64,000 nucleotides of DNA. Origin: Pyrus communis (taxonomy: Eukaryota; Streptophyta; Magnoliopsida; Rosales; Rosaceae). A model generated the notes under the pieces. That model ran no database searches and was not told where the DNA came from. It saw only the letters and a program-made list of their open reading frames with translations. The translations under genes and the position numbers were made by a program. The stretch is taken from the NCBI RefSeq assembly GCF_963583255.1, contig NW_026908888.1, positions 89,501-153,500 of the forward strand. Reading direction: 5' to 3'. Shown here in pieces: positions 55,814 to 64,000 of this stretch (positions are counted from its first letter, which is position 1; the number at the start of each line of letters is the position of its first letter).

Positions 55814-58378
55814 TGATAGGAGCATATTCATGCGACTTAAATGGCTTGTTCTCGTGCATTTACGTTATGTTTCTCTAGTTATTTTAGTCCTTTATGCTTC
55901 TTTTGTGTGTTTTCAGGTTCTAAGGGCAAGGTATGCAAAATGATGCCTTTTGGAGCCTTTTGGAGAAAATTAGAGATTGGAATGGATATCATATGCTTGG
56001 AGCCAAGAGGATGGACGAAATTAAAGACTTGAAGTAGGAAAGTTAAATCCTAAAAGACCTCATGTTTAAGCATCATTGAAGACTCCTACGCATTTTAGAA
56101 CACAAAAACAACATTCCTTGCAACCTTAGGACATTGTCGTGTGTTTCCTTGTGTCTCCCTTCCTTGCCATGCAAGGAAGGGCTTTGTTCCCTATTTTAAA
56201 CACTTAAAGCATTCATTTATCATATCATTCATTTATCATATCATTCACTTATCAAACCATTCACTTATCACTTCCATTCACTTATCACTCACCACATATC
56301 ATTCATTTATCACTTAACAAATCATTCACTTATCACTTATCATAATCATTCACTTATTCTTTCATCATTCAACCACCAATTCAACACATGCATCTTCAAA
56401 CATATCAACCCTACAAGCACATGCTCCCCCTAATCCATTGCCGTGAGTTCCCTACCTCTTCAACATTCCAACATTTCCACATGCATTCCCCTATATCATT
56501 TCAGCCACATTTCCTAACCCTACATGCATTATTTATTGCATCTTCACATTCAAACACTAGCAAAACCGTGAGCTCCCATTCCTTTATGCCATTTTCAGAT
56601 TTCCACCCACTAACCTAGTCATCAACACATGCACTTCCACCTTTCATCCACAATGATTCATGATTCATTCACTTTGCATCCTTTAATTCAATCACATACT
56701 TTCCCATTGTATAATACATCCACATGCATCTTTAACCAACAAACATTACAACCACATGCACCCTTTTCTCCACATTCCAAACATTGCCGTGTATCCCCTT
56801 CATCAATTCCAGCATCTTCACATGCCTTCTAGCTTTCCCTTTCATTTCCACCACTCATTCTTCATCATTTCAGCCACCTACATGCATTAATTATTAAACT
56901 CTTCATCATTGCATTCAGAAAATGAGCAAGAAAGCTTCTCAATGCCGTGTATCCCCTTCACCATTTCAGCACATTCCAACACCTTCACATGCAATTCCAG
57001 TTTTCACATGTTTTCCTAACTGATTTTCCATCATTAATTAGCCACTTGCATCTTAAACAAACAGCCATATATTCCCTCCACTACTCCTATAAATACCCTT
57101 GCATTCTTTCATTCAAGATCATCTCATTTTCATACACAACACACCACAAACACTTCCATCTTCTCCCTAGCCATGAGTCTCTCCATTTTCTGCACCATTC
57201 CCTTCCCTTTCTCCTCCATTTCTTCCATTTCCATAATCCCCCAATCCATTCAACACACCAACAACATCCCTTAGTCCTTGTGCTACAACGAAGACGAAGA
57301 GAAGAGGGCCTAAACGTTCATACAATTCACGTTTGAGTTGTTGGAATGTTTACGCGTTTCTTTGATTTTAATGTTTAAATTCAATTCTCTTTGTTTTGTA
57401 ATATGAGGAATGGAAGAGAAGAGTGCCTAAACGTTCATACAATTCAAGTTTGAGTTGTTGGAATGTTTAGGTGTTTCTTTGATTTCAAAGTTATGAGGAA
57501 CTAAACCCTTTTTGGCTAGGGGTGATTTCAATACCATGTTTATTTATGTGATATGAATTGATGAATTCCGGTTATGAACTCTTGATTCGTGAATGCAATT
57601 GGCTTAACTATTTGATGATTAACTTATTTGTGTTTGTTGATTGAGGGTCGACACTTAATTAGCATGCATGAATATGTGGCTAAAGTTTAAGAAGGTTTCA
57701 CATAATCGTTACTAACTTATACTTGAAAGTAGTGAAGGTCGCTTGTCACGATCGCGTTAAGTTTAATTCTTAGCATGAGTAACATGATGTCATAGTTACA
57801 AATGCTTTGTCAATGCTTATGGTTTTCATTATTCTTAATGATCTTCGATTGTATCTCTATTATGATGACATGTAGGGAACTTTTGAGAATGTTTTGGGTT
57901 GTCGAATGATGCCATCCAATCCAATAATATAAGGAAAATCTGAGGGTTAACTAGTGATGTCACGGTTAATTTGGGGCATTTTCGTTCATAATTCAATGAA
58001 GGAATAACTGGAAATTGATTCATATGCATAAATATCATGTGTAGAGAAAGAACCCTTAGCTAGCTTCCCATCCATTCATTTCCGTCAAATCCATATTTAC
58101 AATTTGTTTTGTTTCCAAGTATTCATTTTAGTTTAAATTCGTCCAAATCCAATTCCCCCCTATTTCGTTGAAGTCTTAGTCTTAATCTTTCTTATTTTTA
58201 GTTTTTCTTTCTTCGAGCATTAAATAGTGTTTTATATTGTGTTTTTATGTTTTTAAGTCAATTTAGAAGGTTTTAGCAAGCCCTCCTAATCCCCGGTCTA
58301 GAACGATCCCTCACTTATCCATTCTACTACAATTGTCAAACGAGGGTTTAATTTGAGTGTCAAGTAAATCTCGCATCA
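55814..58378 (+). repeat. Athila-2 5' LTR (2565 bp)
   Basis: TGATAGGAGCATATTCATGC to TCTCGCATCA, with a TATAAATA at 57087-57094. Contains a degenerate array of TCATTCACTTATCA units (56210-56370). Longer and diverged from the Athila-1 LTRs. Confidence 0.85.
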
Positions 58379-58383
58379 AATTT

Positions 58384-58400
58384 TGGCGCCGTTGCCGGGG
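58384..58400 (+). promoter_or_regulatory. Athila-2 primer-binding site (tRNA-Asp)
   Basis: TGGCGCCGTTGCCGGGG begins five bases after the LTR end, as in Athila-1. Confidence 0.9.
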
Positions 58401-61400
58401 AATTAAAACAAGATGGTGTAATTATACAATTGGCCGATCGTTCTAACGCGTATCCAAAAGGAGTTTTGGAAGATGTGCTTGTGCAGGTGAACCATTTAAT
58501 TTTTCCGGCTGATTTCTACGTCCTAGACATGGAGGATTCAGCCCATTCTACATCTTTGCCGATTCTCCTTGGTAGGCCATTCATGAAGACGGCCCGAACG
58601 AAGATTGATGTATACAAAGGCACCTTGACAATGGAATTCGATGGGGAAGTGATTGATTTTAATATTTCTGAAACTATGAGATATCCCGTTGATGACCATT
58701 CTTGTTTTTCCATTGATGTTATCGATTCTTTGGCGCAGGTATACCTTGAAGAATTGAACGAGGACGCCCTGGAAACAACCATCACTAAGGCCATAGAGTG
58801 CAAAAATGAAGGATTTTGGCCAATGCAAGGCCACGGCAAGGAGGAGGAATTCTTTGCCATGGGTTCTAGTGAAGAAATAATTGAGGTTGTGGCAGCCCTT
58901 GAGTCATTGCCACAACAATATGGTAAGGTTCCACTCTCACTTTCAAATTCAGTTTCCACTAAGATGCTACCTTCTGTTGTTCAGGCACCATCGCTTGAAC
59001 TTAAGCCGTTGCCGGACCATTTGAAGTATGTGTTTTTGGGAAAAGGCGAAACATTGCCCGTCATCATTTCATCAAGTCTCACGGCAATGGAGGAGGAGAA
59101 GCTTGTGAGGGTGCTGCGAGAGCACAAAACGGCCATAGGGTGGACTTTGGCCGACATTAAAGGAATAAGCCCTACCACATGCATGCACCGTATACTTCTT
59201 GAGGAGGGGGCTAAACCAACTCGAGAGGCTCAATGCCGTCTCAACCCTCCGATGATGGAAGTGGTGAAGAAAGAAATAATCAAGCTTTTGGATTGCGGAG
59301 TGATCTACCCTATCTCCGATAGCCGTTGGGTCTCTCCAGTTCAAGTCGTTCCCAAGAAGTCCGGAGTAACTGTTATCAAGAATGATGAGAATGAGCTCGT
59401 GCCTACACGCATTCAGACTGGATGGTGAGTATGTATCGATTACCGGAAGCTAAATGCCATGACTAGGAAAGATCACTTTCCTTTGCCATTCATCGACCAG
59501 ATGCTCGAAAGGTTAGCCGGTCATGCTTTTTACTGTTTTCTTGATGGATACTCTGGATATAACCAAATTGTGATAGCCCCGGATGATCAAGAGAAGACCA
59601 CATTCACATGTCCCTTTGGAACATTTGCTTATCGTCGCATGCCATTTGGCTTATGCAACGCACCGGCCACTTTCCAAAGGTGTATGGTAAGTATATTTTC
59701 CGATTTTGTTGAAAAGATCATTGAGGTTTTCATGGATGATTTCAGTGTATTTGGGAGTTCATTTGATAATTGCTTGGATAATCTGACCTTAATTTTGAAA
59801 CGATGTGTTGAAACTAACCTTGTCTTGAATTGGGAGAAATGTCATTTTATGGTGAAACAAGGTATAGTTTTAGGACATATTGTTTCAGAAAAAGGAATTG
59901 AAGTAGATAAATCGAAAATAGACCTTGTACGTCACTTACCCTCTCCTACTTCGGTTAGAGAGGTACGTTCGTTTCTTGGCCATGCAGGGTTCTATAGGCG
60001 TTTTATCAAGGACTTCTCCAAGATGTCCAACCCTCTTTGCCGATTGCTTCAAAAAGATGTGCCATTCAAGTTTGATGAAGAGTGTAATTCGGCATTTAAC
60101 CAACTCAAGGAGAAGCTAGTCTCGGCCCCCATTATTGTACCTCCAGATTGGAGCCTTCCGTTCGAGCTCATGTGCGATGCATCCGACTATGCATTAGGAG
60201 CTGTTCTAGGACAAAGAAGAGACAAGCGGCCGCATGTCATATACTATGCCTCTCGGACTCTCAATGATGCCCAATTGAACTACTCCACGACGGAAAAAGA
60301 ACTTCTAGCTGTGGTTTTTGCTTTAGATAAATTCCGTTCATATTTAATTGGTACTAAAGTAATCGTTTATTCTGATCATGCAGCTTTGAGCTACTTGCTC
60401 ACGAAAAAGGAAGCAAAGCCGAGGCTTATCCGTTGGATTCTTCTTCTTCAAGAATTTGATATTGAAATCCAGGATAAGAAAGGAAGCGAGAATGTAGTGG
60501 CTGACCATTTAAGCCGAATGATCCACGAGGAGCATGAACATGCCGTACCTATCCCTGAAACTTTTCCCGATGAGCAGCTGTTATCCATTGAGGTAAGTGA
60601 ACCATGGTATGCAGATTTAGTGAATTACTTGGTGGCTAAACAATTTCCAAATGAACTAAACAAACACCAACGTGATAAGCTTAAAAATGATGCACGTTTC
60701 TATGTTTGGGATGACCCTTATTTGTGGAAGTATTGCTCAGATCAAATTATACGTAGATGTGTGCATGATTCTGAATTTCACTCAATTCTAAGCTTTTGTC
60801 ACACATATGCATGTGGTGGTCATTTTGGCACACAACGCACTGCCCTCAAGGTTCTAGAGTGTGGTTTTTATTGGCCGACTATATTTAAGGATGCTAGAAC
60901 CTTTTGTATGTCTTGTGATCGTTGCCAACGAATGGGTAACATAGGTACCAAGGACCAAATGCCGCAAACCCCTGTCTTTAATGTTGAAATTTTTGATGTT
61001 TAGGGCATTGATTTCATGGGCCCTTTCCCTCCATCTTATGGTTTCACTTATATCTTGCTAGCCGTTGATTATGTTTCTAAATGGGTGGAAGCAAAAGCCA
61101 CCCGTACTAACGATTCTAAGGTGGTTGCAGATTTCATGAAAACTAACATTTTTGCTAGGTTTGGAATGCCGAGAGTAATCATAAGTGATGGAGGGTCTCA
61201 CTTTTGCAATCGGACCATTGAGGCGTTGCTAAGAAAGTACCATGTCAACCATAAGGTCTCCACACCTTACCATCCTCAAACAAATGGCCAAGCCTAGGTG
61301 TCTAACCGAGAAATCAAACAAATTTTGGAGAAGACCGTTGGACCAACAAGGAGGGATTGGAGCTTACGTTTAGATGATGCACTGTGGGCATATCGTACGG

Positions 61401-61903
61401 CGTACAAAACACCCATTGGGATGTCACCTTTTCGGCTCGTCTATGGTAAGCCATGTCATTTGCCCGTAGAGTTGGAGCACAAGGCACATTGGGCCGTGAA
61501 GACTTTCAACATGGACATAGATGCAGCGGGAGTTCATAGGAAGCTCCAATTGAATGAACTTGAGGAGATTCGGAATGAAGCCTATGAGAATGCCCGGATG
61601 TACAAAGCCAAGACCAAAGCATTCCATGATAAAATGATTCGAACCAAGACCTTCACAGTTGGGCAGAAAGTGTTACTTTTCAACTCTCGCCTACGTTTGT
61701 TTCCTGGTAAGTTGCGTTCTAAATGGATTGGCCCGTTTGTTGTTACTAACGTTTTACCTTATGGTGCAGTCCACATAAAAAGCTTAAGGAATGGCGTAGA
61801 ATTCAAGGTGAACGGGCATCGGTTGAAGCCATATTACGAGCATGGTGTGGGGCAAGTGGTGGAAGACATTCCTTTCCATTCCGTGGGCTCAAATGAAGAT
61901 TAA
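58401..61903 (+). pseudogene. Athila-2 pol, 5'-truncated with three nonsense codons
   Basis: Starts in the second half of the protease ([33 protein letters not shown]), then RT with catalytic FMDD, RNase H ([14 protein letters not shown]) and integrase. Stops: TGA at 59426-59428 replacing an Arg codon before [12 protein letters not shown] at 61001-61003 replacing Trp before GIDFMG, TAG at 61295-61297 replacing the catalytic Glu of integrase (NGQA-stop-V). Otherwise it matches Athila-1 nearly codon for codon. The C-terminal end differs ([19 protein letters not shown]) from Athila-1. Confidence 0.9.
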
Positions 61904-62454
61904 AAGAGGGTACTCGTCCGGCTGAAAGACGTAAAAGAAAGCGCTTCGTGGGAGGCAACCCATGCATCCGAATAGAGAAGAACTTGGAAACCCCTTTAAG
62001 AGACTTATTTTTATTCCTTTCTTTTTCTTTACTGCCTTTACTTTGCTTTCTTTCTCGTATTTGTTTATTTGCTTGCTCTGTTGTGACTTTCTGCTTAAAA
62101 CATTGAGGACAATGTTTGATTTAAGTGTGGGGGGGTAAACAATTTGTATTTGCATGAATTTCGTGGGATTTATTCACCTATCACTTAGAATGTTGTTTCT
62201 TGCTGTTTTAAGCGTTTTTAGAGTGTTTTAGTGTGTTTTATAGTGTCTTGGTATAAAACTCCGAAAATTTGATAAAAATTAAAAAAAAAAAAAAAAAAAA
62301 AAACTCTTCTCTTTGTTGCTATTTCGTTTCTGCCTTGTTAGGTTGTTTAGTTGTTATTGTTTGTTTGTTTATTAATTATGTGAGTCTATGATTGTAACAT
62401 TGAGAAAATGTTTGATTTATTGATAGGCACTGCTAAACAAAGAAAGATGGTGCT
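61904..62454 (+). other. Athila-2 region downstream of pol
   Basis: Non-coding. It has the conserved GGAGGCAACCCATGCATCCG block, a polypurine-like AAGTGTGGGGGGGTAAAC (62122-62139), a poly-A run (62281-62302) and an ACATTGAGAAAATGTTTGAT echo of the post-pol block (62397). Confidence 0.6.
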
Positions 62455-63147
62455 TCACAAAGGTTGTTTGCTTGAGGCCCCACTACGTGGCTTTACTCTT
62501 GAAGCGGAAGGCGTAGGAACAGAAGGCATCGGAGCGGAAGGCGTAGGAACAGAAGGCATAGGAGCAGAAGGCATCGGAGCGGGAGGCATCGAAGATAGAG
62601 CATTCCAGGCCTCAATACTTGGCCAAGCGCTGGATGAGCCAGGAAAAAGGTGCCTCTGGAGGAAAGACGAAAACCTTTGACGGTCACTGTGAATCCGACC
62701 TTCAGACTCTTGCAGCTCATCAAGCTTCCTCTTCATGCCCGACGAATAGTTATTTGCAAGCACATGCAAACTTCTATTCTCATACTTAAGCTGCTGGATC
62801 TCCTGCTTGAGACTTTCCACCTCTGCCATCAATGATTCCACCTGACGGGAGCGGGCAAGCAGGCGTTGGCCCATGTTGGACACAGAACTCGCACACTGAA
62901 CACTAAGTGCGAGGGACTCTTGAACGGCCAACTCATCGGACCGTCCTGACAGCAGCCTACTATCTTTTGGTGTGAGGAGGTTCCTAGCTACTATTGTAGC
63001 TGTTGTGGCGTCCTGCATCACAGAGTCTTCACCTGAAAGAGGACCGTTAGAAGAAAAAAAAGAAGGGCGCCATACATTACCTTGACGGGGCGCAACCGGA
63101 TCGCTGCTAAGACTCAAATCTAAGCTAAGGTTCGATGAGTTTGCCAT
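62455..63147 (-). CDS. Antisense ORF of Athila-2: 230-residue coiled-coil, Pro/Ser-tail protein
   Basis: Intact minus-strand ORF of the same length and architecture as 36693-37385: MANSSNLSLDLSLSSD start, coiled coil at residues about 95-150, Pro/Ser pentad repeats about 187-216 and a basic end (ASSKQPL). Compared with the Athila-1 copy it has scattered substitutions (for example GAP to VAP near residue 19, QLFPG to HLFPG). The MPSAP and TPSVP units are the same in number but in a different order. It stays open although the pol of this element has three nonsense codons. Family unknown. Confidence 0.7.
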   Translation of the reverse strand: MANSSNLSLDLSLSSDPVAPRQGNVWRPSFFSSNGPLSGEDSVMQDATTATIVARNLLTPKDSRLLSGRSDELAVQESLALSVQCASSVSNMGQRLLARSRQVESLMAEVESLKQEIQQLKYENRSLHVLANNYSSGMKRKLDELQESEGRIHSDRQRFSSFLQRHLFPGSSSAWPSIEAWNALSSMPPAPMPSAPMPSVPTPSAPMPSVPTPSASRVKPRSGASSKQPL

Positions 63148-64000
63148 TTTTTTTCAAAAGTGTTCAAAGAGAATGGGTGGATGGAGTTAAATGTCGAAGG
63201 GCCGGAGACGATTTTCAAGAATGGGAAATCTTCAGAGTGTGTTTGTGGCGGTGATCGATACCTCAATAAGAAGCCAAGGCGACGCGTCCACCGATTCAAA
63301 AAGCCGGAATTTCCGGCGTAATTTAGGCGACGCTTTCTCAGCTTTTCAGAAGACGTGTTCAACTTTGTCAAAAGAGTTCTTCTTTTCAGACAACACGTGG
63401 AGGCCATCATCGCAACTACACATCTTTAGCCGACAAGCGCAAAGTTCGGCGACGCTTTCTCAGCTTTTCAGAAGACGCATGCAGCTTTGTCAAAAGGAGC
63501 CGCATCTGCACTACCACGTGTCGTTCAGAAAGCGAAGGGGCGTCGTTCAGAAATCGAAGGGGCGCCTGCTCAGAAATCGAAGAGGCGTGTTCAGAGATCG
63601 AAGAGGCGCCATTATTTCAAAAAGCCGGATTTGCGGGATCAAAACGTTTGTCGACAAAGGTAAAAAGTACCACCACTTGATATTATCTCTATATATGTCG
63701 ACCTTCGTCTTTTATGGCAGGGCAAACCTGAAGAAAATGCTCAACTCTCCCTCACCTCTAAGGGCGCACTCCCAGCAAAGCCTTTCGAAATACTCAATTC
63801 TTTCTTCTTCCCCAAAAATGATACCAGATGCCTGGAGTACAGATGACCCAGGAGGAAACAGCACAACAAATACATGTGCTGATTCATTCACCGCTTCTTC
63901 AAAAGCAAAGGTATCTCATATCATCAAGGTCAAAAGCAAAAGTATCTCATATCATGCTCTTTCCCTGTCTTTTTCTTTGTCCTTGTTCTTACTCGCATGG
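63148..64000 (-). promoter_or_regulatory. Upstream flank of the Athila-2 antisense ORF
   Basis: Reverse complement of the Athila-1 segment of about 35890-36690, and homologous to the Tat-2 flank. It contains repeated GACAAAGCTG / TCTGAAAAGCTGAG blocks (63340-63370, 63455-63490), four GAAATCGAAG(A/G)GGCG units (63525-63605) and, on the minus strand, TATATAGAGATAA (about 63688). Promoter role inferred. Confidence 0.4.

Larger units (their letters stand above)
55814..64000 (+). mobile_element. Athila-2: internally deleted, degenerate Athila element (3' end outside window)
   Basis: The order on the plus strand is a 5' LTR (55814-58378), tRNA-Asp primer-binding site (58384-58400), then directly the middle of protease, RT, RNase H, integrase (to 61903), a polypurine-like block (62124-62135) and the antisense ORF (63147-62455). 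Gag and the protease active site are missing. Very close to Athila-1 in pol, with an inverted orientation relative to it. The left 5 bp ACTGG (55809-55813) would be the target site; the right copy is out of the window. Confidence 0.9.

Noticed and set aside
1..64000. CRISPR arrays, operons, prokaryotic regulatory sites, tRNA or rRNA genes
   Set aside because: The window is plant nuclear DNA; repeats found are LTR, TIR, tandem and microsatellite repeats, and the tRNA-like strings are primer-binding sites.

Overview
This is plant nuclear DNA, a eudicot and most likely a Rosaceae species close to apple or pear. That placement is inference from the style of the LTR retrotransposons and of the one host gene; nothing in the window proves the species. 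There is no CRISPR array, operon, rRNA or tRNA gene. Almost everything is a nest of LTR retrotransposons. The only recognisable host gene is a broken copy of the chloroplast ABC1-type kinase ABC1K3.

Left part (1-12,844). A decayed Ty3/gypsy element of the Tat lineage (Tat-1) lies on the minus strand. Its 5' LTR and primer-binding site are near 8.8-9.3 kb. Gag, protease, RT/RNase H and integrase remnants run leftwards, and an antisense coiled-coil ORF lies on the plus strand at 76-1046. A 2.15-kb solo LTR (3808-5961, 5-bp target duplication) sits inside its pol. A truncated LTR element with a Met-initiator-type primer-binding site (9313-11700) and a scrap of Tat-1-type LTR follow, then about 1 kb of unremarkable DNA.

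Middle-left (12,845-19,526). A roughly 1-kb non-autonomous Mutator-like element has long terminal inverted repeats and a perfect 9-bp target duplication. It was opened by an Athila-type solo LTR, which was itself opened by a second 2.28-kb solo LTR. Just downstream is the 5' half of ABC1K3. It carries a frameshift, has lost the KxGQ segment, and is cut inside an exon by the next element.

Main nest (19,527-55,813). A second Tat element (Tat-2) on the minus strand has its 3' LTR and polypurine tract at 19,527-20,282 and a decayed gag-pol at 46.8-55.8 kb. Between them, on the opposite strand, are two antisense genes. One encodes a small coiled-coil protein (22.3-25.4 kb). The other encodes a large plant mobile domain (PMD) protein (27.2-46.5 kb). 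Tat-2 has been split by three solo LTRs (22,589-25,000; 27,936-29,800; 51,652-53,729) and by a complete 14.4-kb Athila element (Athila-1, 31,436-45,875). Every one of these insertions has a perfect 5-bp target duplication. Athila-1 has two 2241-bp LTRs with only two differences seen by eye, an intact 1837-codon gag-pol, a tRNA-Asp primer-binding site and a polypurine tract.

Right part (55,814-64,000). A second Athila copy (Athila-2) in the opposite orientation has a large internal deletion and three nonsense codons in pol. It runs off the window.

The most interesting signal is an antisense protein gene carried by retrotransposons of two lineages. Both Athila copies carry, antisense and downstream of pol, an intact 230-codon ORF (coiled coil plus a Pro/Ser-rich repeat tail). 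The Tat-2 antisense coiled-coil gene is its homologue, and the homology includes about 1 kb or more of upstream flank. This suggests that a segment moved between Tat and Athila and has since been propagated by Athila.
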